Source: Lachnospiraceae bacterium
GTDB taxonomy: Bacteria; Bacillota; Clostridia; Lachnospirales; Lachnospiraceae
Direction: 5' to 3'
NCBI GenBank assembly: GCA_017552715.1
Contig: JAFZOW010000099.1
Coordinates: forward strand, 1-37,016
Length of the DNA: 37,016 nt
The notes below the pieces were generated by a model. It made no database searches, was not told the DNA's origin, and saw only the letters and a list, made by a program, of their open reading frames with translations. Shown here piece by piece: positions 24,403 through 33,272 of this stretch. The translations under genes and the position numbers were made by a program. Each line of letters opens with the position of its first letter. Position 1 is the first letter of the stretch.

Positions 24403-27234
24403 TTACCTCCGTCTGCTTTCTTCGGGTCCGAGATAGGAACCGACTGCTTCACTGCCCTTCCGGCAAACTCCCACGCGCTCCAGTACCAGTTCGGGCTCGG
24501 TGCCGAAGAAGCGCAGGCTGTGACGCCCGGAAGTAAGGGAGAGCTTGTCCGTCACAAGGATGAAGTGCTTAAGTACTCCTTCTCCCCAGTCCCATGAGGC
24601 CCCTGCCTCATGTCCTTCCGGAAAGACCGGCAGTCGTTTTATCCCGCCATTGTCCATGCTATAGCACAGATATACCTGCGCTTTGTCACGATAGGGATTG
24701 GTGGGCAGAAGCTGGAAGCCCAGTACATATTCCCCTTCCGCCTCACTTTCAAAAGCATATTCCGCATAAGGCGCCGATTCCGGATCTTCGATACGCGTCC
24801 GGAAAGGCATAAGTCCCAGACCGTCCTCCCTGCGTCCCAGGGCCGGAAATACTGCAAGTGCGGCAGCGTCCGTATCTTTCTTATCGGAATAATGGGCTGC
24901 ATCCATGATGATGCGTCCCTTACGTTCCGCAAACACCCCTGCCTCTGCAGGCTCCTTCGGGGCATGTACCCGGATCTGTGCGCAGCCTTCGCTGTATTTC
25001 ACAAAGATGCTGCCTTCCGCTCCGGCGGCCTTTTCCTTATCTATCACAAAACCGATCTCCGCCAGCGGCGTATCGGGACTTACTTTCTCTTTTTCCGAAG
25101 GCAGGCGGATCCAGTCCGCATCCGTGCTCAGTGTAAACTCCGTCTCCGTATCCCCGCAGAGGGCTGCGAAGAAGGATGCCTCCGCCGTCTTTTCCGTTTC
25201 GGCGGCAAAGGTGTATAGCTGCAGGGTCTTTTTACTCCAAACCATGCCTCTGGTGGCACCGGCATCTCCGAAAAGTCCCACCACCAGTGCTTCCCCTTTG
25301 ATGGGGGTCACATACTCTTCTATGGGATTGCGGCATTCCTCGGAATTCCACCGGGTAAAGCCGATATGCAGTGCATCGGCGAAACCGTCCCATTTCCCTC
25401 CGGCCGCTGTGCTCAGCTGTTCCTTCAGTTCCCCGTCCCGGGCAAGAGCCTGCCGCATCCGCTGCACATAGGCATTGGCGGCCACACTGCCCAGGGAAGC
25501 ATAAAAGTGATCACAGGCACGGAGCAGCCACAGCCTTATGTGGTTCAGCCCCGCCAGTATATTATAGCCCAGAAGCTCGAAAAGCGCATCCGCATATTCT
25601 GCCGGGCAGCGTGCCGCGATGCTCTTGTATTCGTTCTCCAGCATCTCACACTGCTTAAGGACCCGGGCTGCCTCGTAATCCGCATCCACCCGGTAGACCT
25701 CCGCATTCATATGCTCCGGCCTGCGGTTATGGATCAGGCGGGAAGCCGCTCTCTTGATCTCGGCCAGACGCATATAGTCCGGACGGGAAAAGGCATGGCC
25801 CAGGTTTTTCTCCATCCAGTATGCGCAGTATTCGCGGGCTGAGCTCATATTGCTGCTGCCCCATTTATCAAAATCGTAAGCCAGCTCCAGGAAATAGGAC
25901 AGGGGGAATTCCTGCAGTCCCAGGTCTCCCACGTTCACGATCCACAGGCGCTGCACGCCGTGTTCATAGGCCGTGCACATCTGCTGCCATACCTCCGGCA
26001 GATGGGTGGAATCGATCCACTCATAGGATATGGGACCACCGTGATAATCAAAATGATAATACATGCCGAAGCCACCGGGATGGGAACGCATCTGCTCGTC
26101 CGGCAGGCTGCGCAGATATCCCTGGTTGTCCTCACAGAGCATGAGGATCACATCCTCCAGCTCCTTGCAGCCTTCCTTCAGGCCCGGTGTATCTTCGTTT
26201 CCGTAGTAATAGGCTTCTACTTCCTTATACAAGGCCAGCATGCGGGGCACTTTGGAAAGGTCTTCGTTCACCTCTTCCTTTATCAGCTGCTCCTGGGTCC
26301 GGAGCACATCCCGCAGCAGATCGATATTATCCTTCAGTGTGGCATCTTCTCCCAGGATCTTGGAATCCTGCTCCCCCCGCATGCCTACGGTGATCACATT
26401 CTCCAGATGGCCGTTGCGCTTCAGGCCGTCCCGCCAGAAACGGGTGATGCCTTCCTTATTGGCACGGAAATTCCAGGCGTCGCCGTAGATGGAATCCTTT
26501 CCGCGCACATGGCTGTATTCTTCCCCGTGGCGCAGGCAGGGCTCGTGATGGGAAAGGCCCATGACCACTCCCAGCTCATCCGCCAGCTCGGCACTCTTAA
26601 GCCCCGGGCCGTCCTCGGCAAAACAGCTGGACCACATGGCGGGCCAGAGGTAATTACCCTTCAGCCGCAGCAGCAGTTCAAACACGCCCTCGTACATCTC
26701 GGCCGTAAAGCCGCCGAAATGCTTGTCGCACCAGTTGCCGAAAGCCGGCCATTCATCATTGATGAAGAAACCGCGGTACTCCACGGAGGGCTCCTTCGAG
26801 ATGAACTTCATGCTCTCATCCAGGCTGAAGCTTTCTTTCTTCGCAGGCTTCAGAGCCGACCAGTTCACATAGGGCGAGACTCCCAGCAGTTCGGACAGAT
26901 GAAAGAGTCCGTAGATGGTGCCTCTTTTATCGCTGCCGGCAATGACCAGTGTCTTTTCATCCAGCGGGAAAAAGCCGTAGACCTCACGCTTCCCTGCAAT
27001 GGCAGCCGTATCGATGCGGCCTTCTTCCGAAAGCTTTTTGATCAGCGGGCTTTCCGAAACGATACCAAAGATGAGCTGTGCACCTTCCTCTGCGGGAAGC
27101 TCCGTGCGCCCGGGCTTAAAGCCCAGTACCAGTTCCACATCCGTCCGCACCTTATCGGCGATCTTCTGTATCCCCGAAGGGCACTCCGCCTCATACAGGA
27201 AGCTTATGGGATGCTCTTTGGATAAAACGATCAT
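24403..27234 (-). CDS. GH115 alpha-glucuronidase, cytoplasmic
   Basis: This 943-residue glycoside hydrolase family 115 enzyme removes alpha-1,2-linked (4-O-methyl)glucuronic acid from xylan fragments. Family signatures run in order: YRGFFINDEWPAFGNW (about 153-168), LLLRLKGNYLWPAMW (187-201), GLSHHEPC (226-233), VGMRGEQDSK (283-292), YYHFDYHGGPISYEW (392-406) and NVGDLGLQEFPLSYF (434-448). A helical domain and the GH115 C-terminal sandwich domain (about 770-943) follow. The ATG at 27234 is chosen because GGAGG lies 8 bases upstream; the GTG two codons earlier is too close to it. No signal peptide is present, so it acts on imported oligosaccharides. It is followed at 6 bases by uxuA, which fits the fate of the released uronic acid. 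Confidence 0.96.
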   Translation of the reverse strand: MIVLSKEHPISFLYEAECPSGIQKIADKVRTDVELVLGFKPGRTELPAEEGAQLIFGIVSESPLIKKLSEEGRIDTAAIAGKREVYGFFPLDEKTLVIAGSDKRGTIYGLFHLSELLGVSPYVNWSALKPAKKESFSLDESMKFISKEPSVEYRGFFINDEWPAFGNWCDKHFGGFTAEMYEGVFELLLRLKGNYLWPAMWSSCFAEDGPGLKSAELADELGVVMGLSHHEPCLRHGEEYSHVRGKDSIYGDAWNFRANKEGITRFWRDGLKRNGHLENVITVGMRGEQDSKILGEDATLKDNIDLLRDVLRTQEQLIKEEVNEDLSKVPRMLALYKEVEAYYYGNEDTPGLKEGCKELEDVILMLCEDNQGYLRSLPDEQMRSHPGGFGMYYHFDYHGGPISYEWIDSTHLPEVWQQMCTAYEHGVQRLWIVNVGDLGLQEFPLSYFLELAYDFDKWGSSNMSSAREYCAYWMEKNLGHAFSRPDYMRLAEIKRAASRLIHNRRPEHMNAEVYRVDADYEAARVLKQCEMLENEYKSIAARCPAEYADALFELLGYNILAGLNHIRLWLLRACDHFYASLGSVAANAYVQRMRQALARDGELKEQLSTAAGGKWDGFADALHIGFTRWNSEECRNPIEEYVTPIKGEALVVGLFGDAGATRGMVWSKKTLQLYTFAAETEKTAEASFFAALCGDTETEFTLSTDADWIRLPSEKEKVSPDTPLAEIGFVIDKEKAAGAEGSIFVKYSEGCAQIRVHAPKEPAEAGVFAERKGRIIMDAAHYSDKKDTDAAALAVFPALGRREDGLGLMPFRTRIEDPESAPYAEYAFESEAEGEYVLGFQLLPTNPYRDKAQVYLCYSMDNGGIKRLPVFPEGHEAGASWDWGEGVLKHFILVTDKLSLTSGRHSLRFFGTEPELVLERVGVCRKGSEAVGSYLGPEESRRR

Positions 27235-27242
27235 GCTCACTA

Positions 27243-27247
27243 CCTCC
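27243..27247 (-). promoter_or_regulatory. Ribosome binding site that fixes the GH115 start
   Basis: GGAGG on the minus strand is 8 bases from the ATG at 27234 but only 2 bases from the GTG at 27240, so translation should begin at the ATG. Confidence 0.7.
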
Positions 27248-27269
27248 GCAGGATATGCACACTTTGTCT

Positions 27270-27298
27270 ATAATATCACAATCGAAACCGTGCCACAA
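27270..27298 (-). promoter_or_regulatory. Candidate internal promoter for GH115-uxuA with overlapping imperfect inverted repeat
   Basis: On the minus strand TTGTGG (27298-27293) and TATTAT (27275-27270) are separated by 17 bases, with a TGA extension before the -10. An imperfect inverted repeat, GGCACA and TGTGGC around a central AAGCTT (27292-27312), overlaps the -35 box and could be an operator. The gap between GH2 and GH115 (27235-27329) is the widest in the enzyme block, which fits a promoter. Confidence 0.55.
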
Positions 27299-27329
27299 GC
27301 TTGATCTGTGCCAAAAAAGTTGCTCTCTG

Positions 27330-30300
27330 TTACACTTCTCCGCCGAAACGCAGGCTCTTTAAGTCAAAGCTGCTTCCGGGCAGGAATACCAGCTGCAGAG
27401 TACCGGCTCCCGTGAAGGGCCCGACAGGGAAACGCTGCGTTTCTCCCGCTTCTGCCCGGAATTCCAGGCTGTCCCGCTGCGTACCCTCTTCTGTTACAAA
27501 GAGCAGGTGTAGGGTATTGACGGGTACATGGCCCAGACCCGTGATCTCCACTTCCTTCGCGGGTGTATCGCCAAAATCCATATCCCGGAACTCCACCGTC
27601 ACATTATTGCCTATGCCCTCGATCCGGTCTTCCAGCTTTGTATAGCTGTCACCGTAGACCGCATCGCAGTCCCCGCCGGAGATCAGAGACCATGCCCGGC
27701 TCTGCTTTTCAAAGGAAAAGCCCGCGATATGTGCCTTGTCATGGGTCAGGAAATACAGGCTGTGTACTCCCTTTAAACGCTTCTTCAGCGTATAGCTTTC
27801 CTCCTGGTACACGTTCCATATCATCTCTTTCTGATAGACCGCATCCAGAAGCAGCTCGCCGCCCTTTTCCGGGATGCCGTCCCATAGCTGGAAAGGAAAA
27901 GGATCGTTCCCCAGCACAAAGATGGGGATCGTGATACGGTCCGAACCGTAGGAACCGAAATCCATATTCTCAAAACCGATGACCAGGCGCTCCTCACGCT
28001 TGGTGGATACGCCCCGCTCATTGCCTATGCCCGGCTCCCCGTCACTGTAGCTCCATAAGCCGCCGGCGATAAAGCTGTAGGGATCCAGACGGGCCGCACC
28101 CAGTCCCCGGGCGGAAAATTCCAGAACGGAGATCACCTTTGCCACCCCCGCTTCGTCCATATACATGCAGCGCAGGCGGAAATCCCCGTCTCCAAGGGCG
28201 GTGACTTTTGCACAAAGCCCCTCCGCTTCCGCCTTTGCAATGTTGGTCTCTATCCCGGCATCGTTCACGCACTTCCAGACCAGGGATTCCGGATCGACAG
28301 CCGCCTCCTTCGGGAAGATCCCGGCGGTGACTGTCTGCTCCCTGTGCTCCGCATCCAGTGCCGTAGCCCCGCTGCAGGAAAGACGTATCTCCCGGGGGCG
28401 GATCTGCTCCCCGGAAAGCTTAAACTGTACTTCTTCCGGCTTCCCCTGAGCGATGACCAGCATTTTTCCGCCAAACAGGCGTTTTTTCCTTCCCTTATAT
28501 TCATCCGTATCCGTGGAATCCCCGTTATCCAGGCCCAGGATGCGGGTGGAGCCGCTGCTGCCCACTTCCACATAATCGCAGGCGTTCTCCACGGGGTATC
28601 CGTCTTTATCCACGGCACTCACTTCGATGAAGCACAGGCCGTCATCCGCATCCATGGGGAATACCTTACTTACCAGCCCTGCGGTATCCCCGAAGGAATG
28701 CCGGCTCTGTCGGGCGATCTCTTTCCCGTTCTCGTCATAAGCCACAGCCGTGATCTCGCCGTCTGTATAGCGCAGCTGCCAGTCCGCCGTGAGCTGCTGC
28801 CCGTGGGCGTGATCGATCTTCTTTCTGCCCCGGGACTCCCCGTTTAAGAAAAGCTCCGCCTCCGGCGCATTGGTGGCGATGCGCACATCAATGAGCTGGC
28901 CGGGATTGAAATTCCAGTAGGGGAACAGGTGCACAAAGGGAGCCTTACGGTGATCCGTCCAGGCGCTCTTATATACATAGTAGCAATCCTTGGGAAAACC
29001 TGCCGTATCGATCTGGCCGAAATAGGAATTCCGTGTATGAGAGGGAGTGGGCTCCCCGATATAATCGAAGCCCGTCCAAAGGAACTGGCCCAGGGAGAAA
29101 TCGTGGTCCCGCTCCGCGATGATGCAGTATTCGGTATTGGGGGCGCCCCAGCTGGTGCTGCTGTTACCCAGGGAAGAACACTGCAGGTCATCATCCGCAA
29201 GCACCGTCTGTTTTAAAGGAAAATGATAGATCCCGCGGCTCTGGACCGTGGAGCAGGTCTCGCTGCCGAAGATATACCAGTCGGGATGGGCGGCATGCTG
29301 TTCGTCGTAGAGCCGCTCACCGTAATTAAATCCGGCATATTTCAGGACCTCCGCGCAGTTCTGTGCCCCTTCCCAGGCCATGTAATTGGAGGCGATGCCC
29401 ACCACGGCATTTTCATAAGGGTCGTTCTCGCGGGCCAGCTTCTTAAGGTCTTCGGTGATCTCGCGGCCGTGGGCATCCTTATGGGTGTCGTAGATCTCGT
29501 TGCCTATGCTCCACATGAAGACGCAGGGATGGTTACGGTCCCGGCGGACCCAGCTGCGCACATCCCGAGCGTGCCATTCCTTAAAGAAACGGGCATAATC
29601 GTAGGTGGTCTTGCTGCCTTCCCACATATCAAAGGCTTCGTCCATCACCAGAAAGCCCATCTCGTCGCAGAGCTCAAGAAGCCCCACGGCAGGCATATTA
29701 TGGGAGGTACGGATGGCATTCACCCCCATCTCCCGAAGGATCAGAAGCTTCCTGCGGAAGGCATTCTTATAAAACACCGCCCCCAGGGCTCCCAGATCGT
29801 GATGCTCGCAGACCCCGTTGATCTTTACATGCTTATTATTTAAGAAGAAGCCCTTCTGCGTATCACAGACAAAACTGCGGAAACCGAAGCTGCTCTTTGC
29901 ACTGTCCCCGTTACTCAAGGAAAGCTCCGCATCAAACAGCTGCGGATCCTCCGGGGACCAGAGCTTCGGCGCCGTTACGCTTTCCGTAAATTCCACCCTG
30001 AGGTATCCGTCCCCTTCTTCCGTGAGAACATCCTTAAGGGGCAGCTTCTTTTCTATGCCAAGAGTCTCGGCACGCAGGCACAGCTCCGCCTCCCTGTCCG
30101 CAAACCCCGCCAGTTCGGCACTGACACGCAGCTTCCAGACTCCGTCCAAAGCGGCCGTATCCTCCGGCTTTGCCGAGATATACAGGCTGTCGGTAATGAT
30201 ATGCATGGCGGGATGTGTGATGAGATACACATCCCGGTAGATCCCGGCCCCGCTGTACCAGCGGCTGTTGGGAGACAGATGCACCACCTGAAGGAGCAGG

Positions 30301-30632
30301 GTATTCTCCCCCTCTGTAAGCAGCTCCGTGATGTCAAAGAAAAAGGAAGAATAGCCGTACTTCCAGCAGCCGGCTTCCTTCCCGTTCACATAGAGGGTGC
30401 TGTCCATATATACACCCTCGAAATAGATCTCGCAGCGTTCGTCGCCGCTCTTATGATAGCTGAAGCGTTTCCGGTAAAAACCCGTAGAGGACTCGTACAG
30501 ATCCGAGGCCTGATAAATGAGCCAGTCGTGGGGCAGCTCCACGGGGGTATAGGAAAAACTCCCGGCCTGTGCCGCTTCCGCCCCCGGCTTCTGCTTGGAA
30601 AACTCCCAGCCCTCGTTAAACAGAGTCCTCAT
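27330..30632 (-). CDS. GH2 family beta-galactosidase-type enzyme with DUF4982 and extra C-terminal domains
   Basis: The 1100-residue protein has the GH2 sugar-binding domain (about 45-140), an immunoglobulin-like domain (about 150-255) and a catalytic barrel (about 258-545). The acid/base is Glu379 in MWSIGNE and the nucleophile is Glu458 in YIFGSETC. The barrel ends with WTGFDYIGEPTP and SYFGQIDTAGFPKD, the form seen in beta-galactosidases; the N-x-K motif of beta-glucuronidases is absent. A DUF4982 domain (about 575-650) and a GH2 C-terminal domain (about 660-755) follow. About 340 further residues form sandwich-like modules, the last perhaps carbohydrate-binding. There is no signal peptide, so it is cytoplasmic. 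It follows the GH43 gene by 27 bases with AAGGAG before the ATG. It may trim galactose or another beta-linked sugar from imported glycans; the exact substrate is uncertain. Confidence 0.93.
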   Translation of the reverse strand: MRTLFNEGWEFSKQKPGAEAAQAGSFSYTPVELPHDWLIYQASDLYESSTGFYRKRFSYHKSGDERCEIYFEGVYMDSTLYVNGKEAGCWKYGYSSFFFDITELLTEGENTLLLQVVHLSPNSRWYSGAGIYRDVYLITHPAMHIITDSLYISAKPEDTAALDGVWKLRVSAELAGFADREAELCLRAETLGIEKKLPLKDVLTEEGDGYLRVEFTESVTAPKLWSPEDPQLFDAELSLSNGDSAKSSFGFRSFVCDTQKGFFLNNKHVKINGVCEHHDLGALGAVFYKNAFRRKLLILREMGVNAIRTSHNMPAVGLLELCDEMGFLVMDEAFDMWEGSKTTYDYARFFKEWHARDVRSWVRRDRNHPCVFMWSIGNEIYDTHKDAHGREITEDLKKLARENDPYENAVVGIASNYMAWEGAQNCAEVLKYAGFNYGERLYDEQHAAHPDWYIFGSETCSTVQSRGIYHFPLKQTVLADDDLQCSSLGNSSTSWGAPNTEYCIIAERDHDFSLGQFLWTGFDYIGEPTPSHTRNSYFGQIDTAGFPKDCYYVYKSAWTDHRKAPFVHLFPYWNFNPGQLIDVRIATNAPEAELFLNGESRGRKKIDHAHGQQLTADWQLRYTDGEITAVAYDENGKEIARQSRHSFGDTAGLVSKVFPMDADDGLCFIEVSAVDKDGYPVENACDYVEVGSSGSTRILGLDNGDSTDTDEYKGRKKRLFGGKMLVIAQGKPEEVQFKLSGEQIRPREIRLSCSGATALDAEHREQTVTAGIFPKEAAVDPESLVWKCVNDAGIETNIAKAEAEGLCAKVTALGDGDFRLRCMYMDEAGVAKVISVLEFSARGLGAARLDPYSFIAGGLWSYSDGEPGIGNERGVSTKREERLVIGFENMDFGSYGSDRITIPIFVLGNDPFPFQLWDGIPEKGGELLLDAVYQKEMIWNVYQEESYTLKKRLKGVHSLYFLTHDKAHIAGFSFEKQSRAWSLISGGDCDAVYGDSYTKLEDRIEGIGNNVTVEFRDMDFGDTPAKEVEITGLGHVPVNTLHLLFVTEEGTQRDSLEFRAEAGETQRFPVGPFTGAGTLQLVFLPGSSFDLKSLRFGGEV

Positions 30633-30659
30633 AAGGCTTCTCCTTCCGCTATATGCTCT

Positions 30660-32105
30660 TTATGCAAAACACCAGTCAAGGATCTCGTAACCCTCGCCGG
30701 CAAAGGTGAAATATACATCCTGCTGTCCGCTGATGGCCTTATCCAGCTTTGCTTCGCAGACGCAGTCCCCTTCGCCGCTCACAGGCAGATAGCCGGCCAC
30801 ATCCCCGTCGGGGGCGCCGGTGCTTACGCGGATCACACCTTCTTTTCCGTTGGTACGTACGGTGGCTTTGATCACCGTCGCCTCGCGGCTTCCGAAATCC
30901 AGACCCTGCAGCTTTACAAAATCGCCGTCATCGATGCCCGTGAGCAGAAGCTTTCCGCAGCGGTATTTTTTGCTCTCTTCATCCGCCGGTGCCGTATCCA
31001 CGCCGCCCATAACCGCAAAGGTAGCTCCGTTGATGGGGCTGAAGGCATCCAGGGCACCGCTCTGCTTACGCCCGTTCCTGGTCTGGGGGATGTCTCCTAT
31101 GCTTCCGTCGGCTCCCATGGTGAAGGCATCGATGCTGGTGGAACGGTAATTCTTCAGTATACCCTGCTCCTTCTCCAGCATGCGCGAGTGATAGCATATG
31201 TACCACTGATCCCGGAAGCAGAATACCGCATGATGGTTGTTTCCGCCCACGCCCCAATAGTACTCCGGATTGCGCAGTATCCTTTCCTTATAGGTAAAGG
31301 GCCCCAGAGGCGAATCACTCTCCATGACGCAGATCTCGCCGTTCACAAAGCCGAATTCCTTCGTACCTTCTTCGTCTACGTTGAAATTGCTGCAATAGCT
31401 GTAATAATACTTTCCGTTGTACTTATGGATGCCGGAATCCTCGAAAAGATAGGGAACATCGATGGTGGTGGGCACATCCACCAGGCTCATCATATCGTCC
31501 CCCAGCTGAGCGCAGCGGCCGGTGCCGGGACGGGCCGCCTTCCCCTTGGGAACACCGCCGCCGAAATAGATATAAGCCTTGCCGTCATCATCCACGAAGA
31601 CGGCGGGGTCGAAGAGCCATTCCACATTTCCGCAGTTCTCCATATCCCGGCGGATCAGGCCGTGGCCCAGCTCGTCACGGAAGGGACCCACAGGACTGTC
31701 GGCACAGAGCACACCGATGCCGCCGCCGTTATCCGCGAAATACAGGAAGAATTTGGGCTTGCCATCCACTTCCTTCCAGGCGATGGCCGGTGCCCAGGAA
31801 TTGTGCGCCCATTTGGCAGCACCGCCTTCCCCCGCCACCATGATCTCGCCGTGATCGGTAAAGTTCACCATATCCTTCGTGGAGACCACATAGATGCTGC
31901 GGATGTAGCCGTAGTTATTCTCCTTCAGCTCGCCCTTTTCATCATAATCATAGGCGTCGGCTGTCATATAAAGATACAGGGTATCATCATAGACCAGCGC
32001 ATAGGGATCCGCCCCGTAGTGCTGCTCAAAGATGGGATTGCAGTTTTCTGTCCCCTTATAGCTCTTCGCGATCTTCAGTCCGTCAAAACGTTTTGCGTAA
32101 TCCAT
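30660..32105 (-). CDS. GH43 family glycosidase (beta-xylosidase/alpha-arabinofuranosidase type) with C-terminal CBM6-like domain
   Basis: The 481-residue protein is a five-bladed-propeller GH43 enzyme. The catalytic base is Asp33 (GADPYAL), the pKa-modulating acid Asp166 (WLFDPAVFVDDDG), and the proposed general acid Glu222 (YLFEDSGIHKYNGKYYYSY). HNSWAPAIAW (101-110) is also a family signature. Residues from about 350 form a CBM6-like sandwich ending YFTFAGEGYEILDWCFA. No signal peptide is present, so it should act in the cytoplasm on imported oligosaccharides. An AAGGAGG site lies 7 bases before the ATG. It starts the glycosidase block, 54 bases after the Lgt-like gene, with no convincing promoter of its own. 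Whether it removes arabinose or xylose is not decidable by eye. Confidence 0.93.
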   Translation of the reverse strand: MDYAKRFDGLKIAKSYKGTENCNPIFEQHYGADPYALVYDDTLYLYMTADAYDYDEKGELKENNYGYIRSIYVVSTKDMVNFTDHGEIMVAGEGGAAKWAHNSWAPAIAWKEVDGKPKFFLYFADNGGGIGVLCADSPVGPFRDELGHGLIRRDMENCGNVEWLFDPAVFVDDDGKAYIYFGGGVPKGKAARPGTGRCAQLGDDMMSLVDVPTTIDVPYLFEDSGIHKYNGKYYYSYCSNFNVDEEGTKEFGFVNGEICVMESDSPLGPFTYKERILRNPEYYWGVGGNNHHAVFCFRDQWYICYHSRMLEKEQGILKNYRSTSIDAFTMGADGSIGDIPQTRNGRKQSGALDAFSPINGATFAVMGGVDTAPADEESKKYRCGKLLLTGIDDGDFVKLQGLDFGSREATVIKATVRTNGKEGVIRVSTGAPDGDVAGYLPVSGEGDCVCEAKLDKAISGQQDVYFTFAGEGYEILDWCFA

Positions 32106-32159
32106 TCGGTAACCCTCCTTATTATTTGTCTCCCGGCTTGTACCCGGGCAAACTTACGC

Positions 32160-33272
32160 TCAATCCATCAATATCTCCAGAGCCTCTTCATCAAAGGCCT
32201 CCAAAGCCGTATCATCCAGGCGCGTAATGGAGATGCGCTTCCGCTTGCGCCGCACCACTTTCTCCACAATGGGAAGCTCCGCTACCGACAGGGCCGGTGC
32301 AGTAACTTTCAGCTTCCGTCCCAGGGTATAGAGCATGTAGGGGAAGATCACCATCCCCACGGCGGAAATGCTCATCCAGGTGTAGATCTGCGTATGCCTG
32401 TCACTGTAACGCTGTACCAGATATTCCAGCACGCCGCAGCCCGTCATACTGGCAACGACCCCCAGCCAGATGGGGATGAGATACCAGCGGAAACCTCTCC
32501 GGCGTATGGCCCGGATGGAAAAGTAGATGGTAAGGCCAAGAACGGAAAGTCCGGCAAAGATCTGCAGTATGCTCACAAAACCGTTGAAGGGGAAATACTC
32601 CGGATCGTAACGGGTGGAATCCAGCACATATTCCGACGCGGAAAAGAGCAGCAGGAAAAGGCAGGCCGTCATGCCCTTCTCCTTCTTGCGCAGGAAGAAG
32701 AACTCGGTGCATATATAGGAGATGAGCATCAGCATCAGAAAACTGATAAAGAAGGTGGCAAAGCGGTATTCCATCTCGCCTCCTGCTCCCGGCACCGCCG
32801 AAGCAAAGGGCAGATGATGAAGGGATTCCCCTTCCACCAGGAATTTCCCGCGGCATTTATAATTGAAGAGATCCGCCAGATACAGAAGACCCAGCCCCAT
32901 GGCCGTAGCCGGGGAAAGAGCATCCAGAAAGCCGGGCAGATCGTCGGTGAGACGCAGAAGACGTACCAGCACCGCCGCCAGCACTATGCCCGGCAGTATC
33001 CCCAGCAGGGAAAAGCTTTCGGTACTGCGATCGTGCAGGGCCTGGGAAAGGCTGGAATACTGCTCGATATGGGTATACCAGAAGAGCATGCGGGAAGAAA
33101 AGAGTCCGAAGACCAGTGCAAAAGGCAGCCAGAGCCAGCTTGCAAGGCGCTTTCCGCCGCTCCCCGCATTCAGGGAATGGGCCTGAAAGAACCAGGCCGG
33201 TATGGCCAGCAGGATGATGATCAGATCCCAGTGGATCTGCCGGTTGTCGATGATGATGGCTATAGGGTTCAT
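32160..33272 (-). CDS. Divergent Lgt-like (prolipoprotein diacylglyceryl transferase superfamily) membrane protein
   Basis: The 370-residue multipass membrane protein follows the Lgt pattern. SSRMLFWYTHIEQY (about 59-72) matches the R-x2-Y stretch after the first helices, MGLGLLYLADLFNYKCRGK (125-143) occupies the place of the GRxGNFxNgE signature, and FSASEYVLDSTRYDPEYFPFNG (210-231) with SILQIFAGLSVLG matches the last Lgt segments. Key residues look altered: no His in the middle loop, and the R/N/E residues of the signature are changed. It may thus not transfer diacylglycerol. About 60 basic and acidic cytoplasmic residues follow the last helix (about 305-370). Its ATG directly abuts the TAA of the upstream phosphodiester-glycosidase-like gene (TAAATG), a sign of coupled translation. 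It is likely an accessory membrane partner of the two proteins upstream. Confidence 0.65.
   Translation of the reverse strand: MNPIAIIIDNRQIHWDLIIILLAIPAWFFQAHSLNAGSGGKRLASWLWLPFALVFGLFSSRMLFWYTHIEQYSSLSQALHDRSTESFSLLGILPGIVLAAVLVRLLRLTDDLPGFLDALSPATAMGLGLLYLADLFNYKCRGKFLVEGESLHHLPFASAVPGAGGEMEYRFATFFISFLMLMLISYICTEFFFLRKKEKGMTACLFLLLFSASEYVLDSTRYDPEYFPFNGFVSILQIFAGLSVLGLTIYFSIRAIRRRGFRWYLIPIWLGVVASMTGCGVLEYLVQRYSDRHTQIYTWMSISAVGMVIFPYMLYTLGRKLKVTAPALSVAELPIVEKVVRRKRKRISITRLDDTALEAFDEEALEILMD

Noticed and set aside
27330-30632. GH2 enzyme as a beta-glucuronidase, suggested by the uronic acid context
   Set aside because: The N-x-K carboxylate-recognition motif is not seen, and the barrel end reads like beta-galactosidases.
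32120-32150. CCCGG / CCGGG hairpin between the Lgt-like and GH43 genes as terminator
   Set aside because: There are only 5 base pairs and no T-run, and the gap is just 54 bases with a ribosome binding site at its end; read-through into GH43 is more likely.
32160-33272. Canonical prolipoprotein diacylglyceryl transferase (lgt)
   Set aside because: The fold-level pattern is there, but the GRxGNFxNgE signature and the central His are not, so calling it a functional Lgt would be unsafe.
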